This document shows, piece by piece, positions 47,090-56,258 of a stretch of DNA of 64,000 nt. This stretch comes from Pseudomonas piscis (GTDB lineage: Bacteria; Pseudomonadota; Gammaproteobacteria; Pseudomonadales; Pseudomonadaceae). The stretch is taken from positions 1,116,001 to 1,180,000 of the forward strand of contig NZ_WHUV01000002.1 of the NCBI RefSeq assembly GCF_009380155.1, written 5' to 3'. The notes under the pieces were generated by a model. That model ran no database searches. It saw nothing but the letters and a program-made list of their open reading frames with translations, and had not been told where the DNA came from. How positions within the stretch are numbered: the stretch's first letter is position 1; every line of letters starts with the position of its first letter. The position numbers and the translations under genes were made by a program.

Positions 47090-47905
47090 ATGAAACAGAA
47101 TATTCTCCTCGTTGCCGTCTGCGCCGCCCTGCTCCAGGCCTGCACTCCGGCTTCCACCTCCCATGAAGGATCGCCTTCCATGCCCGCCGCCTCCTCGACT
47201 ACCGCCGCCCAGCCGGCGCTCCCGGCCTATTACTGGAACCTGGTATCGGCCACCGATGCCTCGGGCAAGCCTATCGCAGCCATGGCCAAGGGCACCCAGG
47301 GCAAGCTGCGCCTGACCTTCGGCGACCAGAACCTGAACATCAGCGGCGGCTGCAACGGCCAGTTCGGTGGCTACAGCTACCAGAACGGTGTGCTGAAGGT
47401 GCAACAGCTGGCTTCGACCATGATGGCCTGCGACAAGAGCCTGATGGACCTGGACAGCGAGGTCGGTCGCCTGCTCAAGGGCGACCTGCGTACCACCGTC
47501 AGCGGCGACACTCCCGAGCCGACGCTGCAACTGACCACCCAGGACGGTTCGGTGCTCAAGTTCCAGGGCGAAGAAACCCCGGAGACCCGCTACGGCAGCC
47601 AGGGCGAGATCAAGTTCCTGGAAGTGGCCGCCAAGACCGTCAAGTGCAGCCACCCGCTGATCCCCAACCACCAATGCCTGCAAGTGCGCGAGCGGCGCTA
47701 TGACGACGCCGGCCTGCAGCTGCCGACCCAGGACACCTGGCATCCGATGTACGACTCGATCCAGGGCTACGAGCACCACGCCGGCGTGCGTACCGTGCTG
47801 CGGGTCAAGCAATACGAGTGGAAGAACCCGCCAGCCGACGCCTCGTCGCAGGTCTATGTGCTGGACCTGGTGGTCGAGCAGGACGCCTCGGGCAAGACCA
47901 AGTAA
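47090..47905 (+). CDS. META-domain plus DUF4377 lipoprotein
   Basis: The protein has 271 residues. The lipobox LLQAC places a lipidated Cys at residue 18. A META (HslJ-like) domain lies at about 50-155 (YWNLVSATDASGKPI, LNISGGCNGQFGGYSY, ASTMMACDKSLMDLD). A DUF4377-like domain follows (CLQVRERRYDDAG, VKQYEWKNPPADASSQVYVLDLVV). These envelope proteins are linked to stress resistance and inhibitor protection in other bacteria. Single gene. Confidence 0.87.
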   Translation: MKQNILLVAVCAALLQACTPASTSHEGSPSMPAASSTTAAQPALPAYYWNLVSATDASGKPIAAMAKGTQGKLRLTFGDQNLNISGGCNGQFGGYSYQNGVLKVQQLASTMMACDKSLMDLDSEVGRLLKGDLRTTVSGDTPEPTLQLTTQDGSVLKFQGEETPETRYGSQGEIKFLEVAAKTVKCSHPLIPNHQCLQVRERRYDDAGLQLPTQDTWHPMYDSIQGYEHHAGVRTVLRVKQYEWKNPPADASSQVYVLDLVVEQDASGKTK

Positions 47906-47916
47906 GCACTGTTCTG

Positions 47917-47941
47917 GACAGGCCGGTAGCTCCGGCCTGTC
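47917..47941 (+). terminator. Terminator-like hairpin after the lipoprotein gene
   Basis: GACAGGCCGG (47917-47926), loop TAGCT, CCGGCCTGTC (47932-47941), 12 bp past the stop. No T run follows, so it may be a weak terminator. Confidence 0.5.
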
Positions 47942-48101
47942 ATCGCTGAGCAGCCGATCACAATACCCCCTCCCAATGGAAGCCGGCCGGCTCAGCATCG
48001 CAACAAACCCATGCTGGCAGCCAATGCCACAAACAGGCGCCCGCCAATCGATCAATCGGTCACTGCTCCCATCTCTCCAGGCGCCTTCTCCTGGGGAACC
48101 G

Positions 48102-48821
48102 CTATACAACCAACTCGACCGAGACCTGTTGCAGGAACAACGACTCGGGGATCTTGTTTGCGTAGCCTCGATCAAACGCCATCTTTATCAAGTCGAACTT
48201 GCTGGAAGCTCCGAGCTTATGTTTGAGGAAGCCTATGTACTGCTCAATAGTTCTATGAGAAAGACTTAAACGCTCCCCTATTTGCCGAGCAGAATTGCCC
48301 CTGATCAAGAAGAACAAGACCTCGCGTTCACGACGGGTCATTTCTTGCCAGTTACCACTGTTCTCCGGTTCAAGACTGCCATTATCGAGAAGCCTCGAGA
48401 TACTAAAGTTATTTTCGCTACCTGCTTGTTGGAGGCACAAGCTAACAACATCCAACACAGGTAAGGGTCTGATGTGAAAAATTATGCCTATCACCTCTCG
48501 GGCCTCATCGAAGAGTGGAATCTTTTGCGAGAGATAAGCATGCATCCGCCCCCGAGAATCAGGATGAATGTCCAGGATCTGCATCGATCGCCGATTGCGT
48601 TGCACCTTCATGTCCTGCACCCGGAAGACATCACTGAATGTGGCCGCCGGGCATGGTAGATCCGCGGGGGACAAGCCTCGAATAGCTTGCGCATCGGGTA
48701 ACTCCACCAGACGCGCGAACTCACGATTGACATAGATATAACGCGAGGCGCGGTCCAGGCAGCCCCAACCGCCAGGATAGTGATCAAAGATGAGTCTTAG
48801 TTGATCTATAGGTACGGACAT
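48102..48821 (-). CDS. PAS-LuxR transcriptional regulator beside the NRPS cluster
   Basis: The protein has 239 residues from the ATG at 48821, with GGAGGG about 8 nt upstream. A PAS-like domain occupies the first half (FDHYPGGWGCLDRASRYIYV, NREFARLVELPDAQAIRGLS, then a hydrophobic strand IIFHIRPLPVL). The C-terminal LuxR helix-turn-helix is at about 165-220 (MTRREREVLFFLIRGNSARQ, LSLSHRTIEQYIGFLKHKLG). It has no acyl-homoserine-lactone domain. It is divergent from the NRPS gene across 308 bp and is the likely cluster-specific regulator (inference). Its base composition is visibly lower in GC than that of the preceding genes. Confidence 0.85.
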   Translation of the reverse strand: MSVPIDQLRLIFDHYPGGWGCLDRASRYIYVNREFARLVELPDAQAIRGLSPADLPCPAATFSDVFRVQDMKVQRNRRSMQILDIHPDSRGRMHAYLSQKIPLFDEAREVIGIIFHIRPLPVLDVVSLCLQQAGSENNFSISRLLDNGSLEPENSGNWQEMTRREREVLFFLIRGNSARQIGERLSLSHRTIEQYIGFLKHKLGASSKFDLIKMAFDRGYANKIPESLFLQQVSVELVV

Positions 48822-49129
48822 CCTGACCCTCCCCTTCCACTTGCGATCCCATGACAGCAGCAGCCCCGCATGCCAAGCATGTGCTTCAGACACGTGAAGT
48901 ATCAACTTTGACCGAAAAATTGATAAAACTACAAAATCTGGTAGTGGCTTATTGCTCAGGCATTAATTTCGCATCAAGCAGAACCCGTATTTTCTACGGA
49001 TGCCAAAGATAGCCAGCGGTAGTTAGAGTTCTTTCATCGTGCTGCATGGACAAGTCGGCACTGGCAACTTTATATCTGCCTTCTCCTTGTAAAACCCATT
49101 ACAAAAACTCAGGACAAGGGAGGCCAGTA
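48822..49129 (+). promoter_or_regulatory. AT-rich control region of the NRPS cluster, with candidate promoter
   Basis: This gap is clearly AT-richer than the surroundings. A possible sigma-70 promoter is TGGACA (49047-49052), 18-bp spacer, TATATC (49071-49076). Two inverted repeats lie upstream: CTTCA/TGAAG (48884-48899) and TATCAA/TTGATA (48900-48925), which could be sites for the LuxR-type regulator. AAGGGAGG at 49116-49123 is the ribosome site for the NRPS. No ORF of interest. Confidence 0.4.
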
Positions 49130-52100
49130 ATGGCCATTTACAACTTACCTGAAACACAAAATAAACCTCTGACACCACGCTTCGAAGTGATCCATGAGGC
49201 TTTTCAACAGCAGGCCACTCGCACCCCCGAGGCAGTGGCATTGGTCTTTCAACAACAGCGACAAACCTATGCCGAGTTGGAGCTAGCCTCGGATGTCATC
49301 GCTGCGGCCCTGAAAAGAGCTGGGGTCAACCCAGGAGATATCGTGGGAGTGGCGCTACCCCGCTCGTTGGAGTTGATCGGTTGCCTACTGGGAGTACTAA
49401 AGGCCGGCGCTGCCTACTTGCCTCTGGATATCCAGTACCCACGTGAGCATCTGGCCCAAGTGCTGGCAGATGCCGCACCTTCAGCAGTGCTCAGTACTGC
49501 CGAAGATGCACAGGCATTGGGAAAACTGCCACCATCGATTGCACTGCTAGATATAACTTGCTTCCCGGACTCGAGAGTCGAGCCCGAACAGCCGCAACCT
49601 ACCGGGAACAATGTCCAGCCAGGTGACAATGCCTATGTAATCTACACTTCGGGCTCGACTGGCAGGCCCAAGGGCGTACTGGTTACCCATCACAACGTCT
49701 TGCGCTTGCTCAGCGTCACCCAGCCAGCATTGGGATTCGGTAACGAAGATACCTGGGTTCTTTTCCATTCCTACGCGTTCGACTTTTCAGTCTGGGAAAT
49801 CTGGGGAGCGTTGCTTACCGGTGCAACGCTGGTCATCGTGCCCTACACCCTTAGTCGCTCACCGCGAGAGTTTCTACAGTTACTGGTCGAGCAACGGGTC
49901 ACCATACTCAACCAGACACCATCAGCGTTCTATCAATTGGACAGCACCTGTGAAGCGCAACCACAGATGGCTGCCAAACTGAACCTGCGGTGCCTGATCT
50001 TCGGTGGTGAGGCCCTGGATTTTGGTCGGCTCAAAGCTTGGCGTCGCAGGCACGGTGACCGACCACGATTGATCAACATGTATGGCATCACTGAAACCAC
50101 CGTGCATGTCACTCTGCTCGAAATCTGCGCCGACTCCAGCTTAGAAATCGGTGCCAGCCTCGTTGGCGAAGCCCTGGGCGATCTGTCCATCCACCTGCTC
50201 GATGAGCAACTGCAACCAGTGACAACAGGCACCGTGGGACAGATCTACGTCAGTGGAGCAGGCCTGTCCCGGGGCTATCTCAACCGTCCAAGCCTGACAG
50301 CCGAACGCTTCGTGGCTTGTCCATTCTCCGACAACGGACAACGGATGTACCGCTCGGGCGATCTCGCCCGGCAAACGGACAGCGGTGATCTGGAGTACCT
50401 CGGGCGGGCAGACGACCAGGTAAAGATTCGTGGACACCGTATCGAACCCGGGGAAATCGCCACGCATCTACTGGAACATCCCCAGGTCAAGGCAGCAGCT
50501 GTAATAGCCCGAGCCAACGAGCTTGGCTCGATGCAATTACTCGGTTATGTGGTTCCTCAGACGGAGGTATCCGGCAGCCTCGTCGATCAGCAAGTCGTAG
50601 ACTCATGGCAGGCGGTCTACGAAGAAACCTATCGCCATATCGATGCCCATGACAACGATTCTGCTTTCGAAGGCTGGAACAGCAGTTATGACCAGCAGCC
50701 ACTGCCTCTGGAAGAGATGCGTAGCTGGCTGCATGAAACCCTAGCGAGCATCCGCCGGCTCAGCCCGCGCAACGTGCTGGAGATAGGGGTGGGCTCTGGC
50801 CTGATCCTGCGGGAAATCGCTTGCGAAGCCCAATCGTATTGGGGAATCGACCTATCGGCAGTGACCATCGCCAACCTTCGACAGGTACTCGATGACTTGC
50901 CTCATCTCAGGGACAAGGTGACGCTGTACCAGGGCGCGGCGCATCAACTGCGAGACCTGCCGCCGGCTCGCTTCGATACCATCATCATCAACTCCGTCGC
51001 TCAATACTTTCCCAGCCTGGACTACCTCGACGCGCTGTTACGACAATTGCAGGAGCGTCTTGCCCCAGGGGGACACCTGTTCATTGGCGATGTGCGCAAC
51101 CACGATTTGCTGTCCCTGTTCGCAACAGGTGTCATCGCTCGACGCAACCGCACAACGACCATCTCCTGTGTCCAGGCGACAGCCGCCATCGATGAACTCG
51201 TCGCCCATGAAAATGAATTAACGATTCATCCCGACTACTTCTGCAAGCTGGCCCGTCAAGCGGATAACGTATTCGGCGGTATCGACATCAGGCTCAAACA
51301 GGCACGTGAGATCAATGAGCTGACCCAGTATCGATACGATGTGGTCTTGCATACCGAAGGTGTACCGACCTTCTCTCTCGCGGAGGCAATAGCTGTGGAG
51401 TGGGGTGTCGAAGGCGATCCCTTGGGAAGGCTGATCACATTGCTGGCGACCGAGCACCATGACAGCCTGCGCCTACGTGGTGTGCCTTATGTTCGTGTGG
51501 CCAAGGAGGTGGCCTGGCAACGTAGCCTGGCTGAAGATGAGCCCTGGCCTGACATGGCTGTTTCCATCCTGGGCGCTCCTGATCTGCAACACCTGTGTTC
51601 CCTGGGAGCCGGCTTCGGTTATCAGGGAGCCGCGAGCTGGAGCTCACTAGGCTGCGAGCAAATCGACATCCTGTTCTGGCGAGCCCGCGAAAAAGCCTTT
51701 CCTGTGGGATTTTACCAGCGGCCGGCGACTGAACTCACCTTGGCCAACCGGCCAAGACGAGCCCAGGCCGAAGCGCAGTTGCGGACAGAGCTGCAACAGT
51801 GGCTACAGGAGCGCCTGCCTCTGTACATGCAGCCACACGCCATCATTGCCGTACAAAAACTGCCACTGACGCCCAATGGCAAGCTGGACAAACGGGCCCT
51901 ACCAGCACCACCGCGTGATGAAGGGCTCTTGCCGGAACATGCCGAGTCGCCTTTGGAAGCCGCGTTACTACGACTGTTCTGCAACATACTGGAACGCGAC
52001 GGCATGGGTCTGTCACAAAGCTTCTTCCAGTTGGGAGGCGACTCACTGTCCGCCGTTGCCTTGGCAGCGGCCATTCGCCGGGAGCTGAGCACCGAGGTCA

Positions 52101-55100
52101 CGGTAGGCGACATTTTCGAAGCGCCGTCGATCAAGGACCTGGCTTCACGCCTGCAGATTGGAGCCCAGACCCGCCCTGCGCTGGAGTCCGGACCACGGCC
52201 TGAACGGATACCACTCTCCAATGCGCAACGGCGCCTGTGGTTGATCGCACAGATAGAGGCAGGGCAATCGTCCTACAACATCCCCTTGGCCTTCGATATC
52301 AAAGGCGACCTGGTGCCTGACGTACTGGAAGGCGCCCTGGATGACCTACTCCACCGCCATGAGGTGCTCCGCACCCTGATCGTCCAGGATCAGGAAGGGC
52401 CGTACCAAAAGATCCTGCCGCCAGGCGCTTCGATGGCTCCGCTGATCTACCGCCAATGTGCACCCGAAGAGCTGTCGACATCACTCTCGGAGCTGGCCCG
52501 CCAGCCATTTGACCTGACACAGGAGCTGCCTCTTCGAGCGATTCTCTTCGAGATCGAGCACAAGCACTCCGTACTGCTGCTGGTTGCCCACCACATTGCG
52601 CTGGACGGCTGGTCTATCGCGCCTTTGCTGCAAGAACTCTCGCTGCATTACCGCAGTCGTCTTGCCAGTGGCCGGCCTGCCGAGCTAGCGCCGCTGGCAA
52701 TCCAGTACGCTGACTACACCTTGTGGCAGCAACGCCTGCTAGGCACCGCTAAGAACCCTACCCGACTACGCCAGGAGCAACAGCATTACTGGTGCGAGAA
52801 CCTGCATGGGGCACCTCCGGTCCTCAATCTTCCTGGAGCGGCACATCGACCCCGAGAGCGAAGCGGCAACGGCGGTGCATGCATCTTCAGCCTCGAAAAA
52901 CCATTGGTTGCCGTATTACAGGAAATCGCCAGGCGCCAACATTCGACCCTATTCATGGTGCTGCATACGGCAGTGCTGGCATTGTTGACTCGCCTGGGTT
53001 GCGGCAACGATCTGAGTATCGGCGTAGCTCTTGCGGGACGCGCCGAGGAAGGTCTCAAAGACAGCATCGGCCTGTTCGTGAACACCCTGGTCATTCGTAC
53101 CGTATGCAATGACAACTCCTGCTTCACGGAGCTTTTGCAGCAAGTGCGCGAGGCCAGCCTCGGAGCCCACGCGAACCAGGATCTGCCTTTCGATAGCCTG
53201 GTCGAGGCCGTCGCCCCTTCGCGAAGCCTCAGCCATCACCCCTTGTTCCAAGTATTGTTGACCCTGCAAGACACTCGCGCGCCAGCACTGGACCTGCCCG
53301 GAGCAAGCCTCAGCCAGCGCGCCATCAACCCGCAGACGTCGCGATTCGACTGGGCCCTGGATTTTTGCCCGATACCTGGCCAGGGCAACCGGATCGATCA
53401 CTTGGAATGTCGCCTGGAATATTCCAGCGACCTCTTTGAACATTCCGATATGCAGACTCTGTGCGAGCGCTTCGTGGGTCTGCTCAGCGCGATCGCAGAG
53501 AGTCCACAGCAACCGATCACACATCTGGAACTGCGCTTGGACCACGAGCGCCAGGCATTTCCCGAGTATCGGAGCGGGCCTGACCTGGACCTCGGTACCG
53601 ACAGTCTCTACACCCAATTTGACGCCCAGGTCCAGCGCCGGCCCGACTCGATTGCCCTGGTGGCGGGAGATGCCACATTGCGCTACGCCGAACTGGGCGA
53701 ACGCGTGGAGATGATCGCCCGGCATCTACAACGAGCCTCCAACTATCGCAGATTGCTGGTGGGTATCGCTCTCGGACGCACGACGACCATGGTGGCCACT
53801 CTGCTTGCCTGCCTCAAGACTGGCACAACCTATCTGCCCCTCGACCAGGGTTATCCCCTTGAACGCCTGCAACAGATCATCAATGACGCCAACGTGGACA
53901 TGATCCTGGGCGATCGCCCAGGACATGCTCTGGCTCAGCACCTGGGCGACGCTCCTTGGGAAAATGTCGAGCAATGGCTGGCGCGCCCCCTTCCTGCAAC
54001 CAGCGCTCCTTGGCCATACGATCCGCACCACCCCGCCTATCTGCTCTATACGTCAGGCTCTACGGGCCGCCCCAAGGGCGTGCTGGTCAAGCAGCGGTCG
54101 TTGCTGAACCTGCTCGTATCGATGGGCCGCGAGCTCGGGATATCTGACGCCGATACCTTGCTGGCCTGTACCCCGATCTCGTTTGACATATCGGCCCTGG
54201 AACTGTTTCTGCCGTTGATCAATGGTGCGTCGTTGCACCTGTCTGCTGCCGATGTCGCTCGTGACCCAACCGCACTTGCCCAGTACATAGATGACATCCG
54301 GCCAACTCTCATGCAGGCCACGCCGACACTCTGGCAGATGCTCTGTGACGCTGGCTGGAAGGCTCGTTCGCCGCTAAAAATCCTCTGTGGGGGTGAGGCC
54401 CTGCCAGAGCCCCTGGCGAAGCGCCTGAGCTTGGAGCCTGGTCATCTCTACAACCTTTACGGCCCCACCGAGACCACCATCTGGTCGATGATCTGCAAAT
54501 TGGCCCCAGGCCGGCCCCCTTGCCTGGGCAGTCCTGTTGCCAATACACGAATCCAGTTGCTCGATCCCTATCTCAAACCGGTGCTCCCAGGAGTACTGGG
54601 CGAAATATGCATAGCTGGGGAAGGGGTCGCGGTGGGTTACCTGAATAATCCGGCGATGACCGCAGAACGCTTCATCGCCGATCCCCTGGGGCCTCCCGGA
54701 ACACGTTTGTATCGAACCGGAGACCTGGGACGCTGGAGCGCCAGCGGCGAACTGTTGTACTGCGGTCGCCGCGATGCCCAAGTCAAGCTTCGGGGCCACC
54801 GCATCGAACTCGGAGATATCGAGTCGGCACTCTGCGACTACCCCGGCATCACTCAGGCCCTGGCCGCGCTGCGCCAGGATAGCCAATCCCGCCCTGTGCT
54901 GGTCGCCCATGTCATGGGAGAGCCGGATACAACACTGGATATCAGGGAAATCCGCCGCTTTCTGATCCAGCGTCTCCCCGACTACATGATTCCAGCGCTG
55001 ATTGGACAAGTCGCCGACCTGCCCCTGACTCCCAGCGGCAAGACCGATCGCATGGCGCTGGCGCTACCATCGCCGAATGGCAGCGGTGTGCCCAGCCACA

Positions 55101-56020
55101 ATGCTCTGGAACAAAAGTTGATCCGCTTGTTTGAAAGACTGCTGGGCATCAATGGTGTAGGACGCGAGGATAACTTCTTCGACCTTGGCGGTGATAGTGC
55201 GCTGGCCGTGGCCTTGGCCCGCCAATTCAGTGAGCAGGGACATACCATGCACCCCGCGGACGTATTCCAGGCCCAGACCGTTCGCGCTTTGGTGCAGCGA
55301 GTGGCGCCAGAGGAAAACATCGACCCGGCCCACTGTGGCGCTGACGTCCTGCTGCACCTGACCGCCCCCCAGACCACACCGGCACTGTTCTGTTTTCATC
55401 CCAAGGAAGGTGTCGGGTTACGCTTCGCCAACCTGCTGCCCCACCTGGACGCCGACCAAGCACTATATGCCTTCCAGTCCAGCTTGCTGGGCAACAACCC
55501 TCAGTACGCAGACTCCATCGAGGCCCTAGCCCAGCATTACCTGGACGAGCTGCGCCAGGTCCAACCCCACGGGCCTTATCGTTTGCTGGGGTGGTCATTT
55601 GGTGGTTTGGTGGCCTACCAGGCTGCCAGCCAATTGCTTGAGGAGGGCGAAAAAGTGGAGCTATTGGCCCTGCTCGACGCAGCCCCTTGCAACGATGGAC
55701 TTCGCCATTTCACCAAGCCCGCTGCCCAGGCCCGAACCTATGCCGGAGAGCTGCAAAACGCCAGTCATCACCATCTGGCGTTGATGACACGCTGGACCCC
55801 GCCTCCCACTGAAGTGGAGGTATTGTTTTTTTCCTGTGGCTCGAGCGAACAACCAGAACATCCCGCCCCTGGCGAATGGCAAAGGCTCACGGGGCGCCCG
55901 GTCACCACTTGGCATCTAGACTGCAAACACGGCGAAATGCTCGACCCACATTGGGCGCCGGTCATCGCTCATGTGATACGTGCCTACCTGGCAACCCCTG
56001 ACTTCACCCCCGAGGCCTAG
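49130..56020 (+). CDS. Bimodular NRPS, A(Thr)-NMT-T-C-A(Gly)-T-TE
   Basis: The protein has 2296 residues; the start at 49130 has GGGAGG 6 nt upstream. Module 1: A domain about 20-470 with pocket D218 F219 W222 N261 I290 G292 M317 V325 H326 K918, the threonine code. A methyltransferase is inserted before the A10 motif (SAM motif VLEIGVGSG at 549-557; INSVAQYFPSLDYL is the N-methyltransferase pattern). T1 has Ser972. Module 2: C domain with intact HHIALDG at 1154-1160, then A domain with D1686 I1687 L1690 Q1729 L1752 G1754 L1776 I1784 W1785 K1971, the glycine code. T2 has Ser2023, and the TE has GWSFGG (Ser2156, His2267). No starter C and no epimerase. Predicted core: N-methyl-Thr-Gly. Confidence 0.93.
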   Translation: MAIYNLPETQNKPLTPRFEVIHEAFQQQATRTPEAVALVFQQQRQTYAELELASDVIAAALKRAGVNPGDIVGVALPRSLELIGCLLGVLKAGAAYLPLDIQYPREHLAQVLADAAPSAVLSTAEDAQALGKLPPSIALLDITCFPDSRVEPEQPQPTGNNVQPGDNAYVIYTSGSTGRPKGVLVTHHNVLRLLSVTQPALGFGNEDTWVLFHSYAFDFSVWEIWGALLTGATLVIVPYTLSRSPREFLQLLVEQRVTILNQTPSAFYQLDSTCEAQPQMAAKLNLRCLIFGGEALDFGRLKAWRRRHGDRPRLINMYGITETTVHVTLLEICADSSLEIGASLVGEALGDLSIHLLDEQLQPVTTGTVGQIYVSGAGLSRGYLNRPSLTAERFVACPFSDNGQRMYRSGDLARQTDSGDLEYLGRADDQVKIRGHRIEPGEIATHLLEHPQVKAAAVIARANELGSMQLLGYVVPQTEVSGSLVDQQVVDSWQAVYEETYRHIDAHDNDSAFEGWNSSYDQQPLPLEEMRSWLHETLASIRRLSPRNVLEIGVGSGLILREIACEAQSYWGIDLSAVTIANLRQVLDDLPHLRDKVTLYQGAAHQLRDLPPARFDTIIINSVAQYFPSLDYLDALLRQLQERLAPGGHLFIGDVRNHDLLSLFATGVIARRNRTTTISCVQATAAIDELVAHENELTIHPDYFCKLARQADNVFGGIDIRLKQAREINELTQYRYDVVLHTEGVPTFSLAEAIAVEWGVEGDPLGRLITLLATEHHDSLRLRGVPYVRVAKEVAWQRSLAEDEPWPDMAVSILGAPDLQHLCSLGAGFGYQGAASWSSLGCEQIDILFWRAREKAFPVGFYQRPATELTLANRPRRAQAEAQLRTELQQWLQERLPLYMQPHAIIAVQKLPLTPNGKLDKRALPAPPRDEGLLPEHAESPLEAALLRLFCNILERDGMGLSQSFFQLGGDSLSAVALAAAIRRELSTEVTVGDIFEAPSIKDLASRLQIGAQTRPALESGPRPERIPLSNAQRRLWLIAQIEAGQSSYNIPLAFDIKGDLVPDVLEGALDDLLHRHEVLRTLIVQDQEGPYQKILPPGASMAPLIYRQCAPEELSTSLSELARQPFDLTQELPLRAILFEIEHKHSVLLLVAHHIALDGWSIAPLLQELSLHYRSRLASGRPAELAPLAIQYADYTLWQQRLLGTAKNPTRLRQEQQHYWCENLHGAPPVLNLPGAAHRPRERSGNGGACIFSLEKPLVAVLQEIARRQHSTLFMVLHTAVLALLTRLGCGNDLSIGVALAGRAEEGLKDSIGLFVNTLVIRTVCNDNSCFTELLQQVREASLGAHANQDLPFDSLVEAVAPSRSLSHHPLFQVLLTLQDTRAPALDLPGASLSQRAINPQTSRFDWALDFCPIPGQGNRIDHLECRLEYSSDLFEHSDMQTLCERFVGLLSAIAESPQQPITHLELRLDHERQAFPEYRSGPDLDLGTDSLYTQFDAQVQRRPDSIALVAGDATLRYAELGERVEMIARHLQRASNYRRLLVGIALGRTTTMVATLLACLKTGTTYLPLDQGYPLERLQQIINDANVDMILGDRPGHALAQHLGDAPWENVEQWLARPLPATSAPWPYDPHHPAYLLYTSGSTGRPKGVLVKQRSLLNLLVSMGRELGISDADTLLACTPISFDISALELFLPLINGASLHLSAADVARDPTALAQYIDDIRPTLMQATPTLWQMLCDAGWKARSPLKILCGGEALPEPLAKRLSLEPGHLYNLYGPTETTIWSMICKLAPGRPPCLGSPVANTRIQLLDPYLKPVLPGVLGEICIAGEGVAVGYLNNPAMTAERFIADPLGPPGTRLYRTGDLGRWSASGELLYCGRRDAQVKLRGHRIELGDIESALCDYPGITQALAALRQDSQSRPVLVAHVMGEPDTTLDIREIRRFLIQRLPDYMIPALIGQVADLPLTPSGKTDRMALALPSPNGSGVPSHNALEQKLIRLFERLLGINGVGREDNFFDLGGDSALAVALARQFSEQGHTMHPADVFQAQTVRALVQRVAPEENIDPAHCGADVLLHLTAPQTTPALFCFHPKEGVGLRFANLLPHLDADQALYAFQSSLLGNNPQYADSIEALAQHYLDELRQVQPHGPYRLLGWSFGGLVAYQAASQLLEEGEKVELLALLDAAPCNDGLRHFTKPAAQARTYAGELQNASHHHLALMTRWTPPPTEVEVLFFSCGSSEQPEHPAPGEWQRLTGRPVTTWHLDCKHGEMLDPHWAPVIAHVIRAYLATPDFTPEA

Positions 56021-56023
56021 ATC

Positions 56024-56227
56024 ATGGATACCTTCGACGAAGCAAACGGCCCTTTCCTGGTACTCATCAACGCCCAGCGCGAATATTCGCTGTGGCCCGA
56101 GCACCTGGAAACTCCGGGGGGCTGGGTCATTGAATTCGGACCTGCCGCAAAAAACCAATGCTGCCAGCATATCGAGCGGCGATGGCTGAGCCTGCAGCGT
56201 AAAGCCGACATGGGCCGCAGCGTATGA
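56024..56227 (+). CDS. MbtH-like NRPS partner protein
   Basis: The protein has 67 residues; GAGG lies before the ATG, which is 3 bp after the NRPS stop. The family core is clear (GPFLVLINAQREYSLWPEHL, TPGGWVIEFGP), with the conserved Ser-Leu-Trp-Pro and Pro-Gly-Gly-Trp. The end differs from the common W-T-D-x-R-P, reading RRWLSLQRK. MbtH proteins bind A domains and are often needed for folding or activity. Probably serves one or both A domains of the NRPS. Confidence 0.92.
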   Translation: MDTFDEANGPFLVLINAQREYSLWPEHLETPGGWVIEFGPAAKNQCCQHIERRWLSLQRKADMGRSV

Positions 56228-56258
56228 GCGCCATGCCAGCACTGCAAGAGATGTCCCC

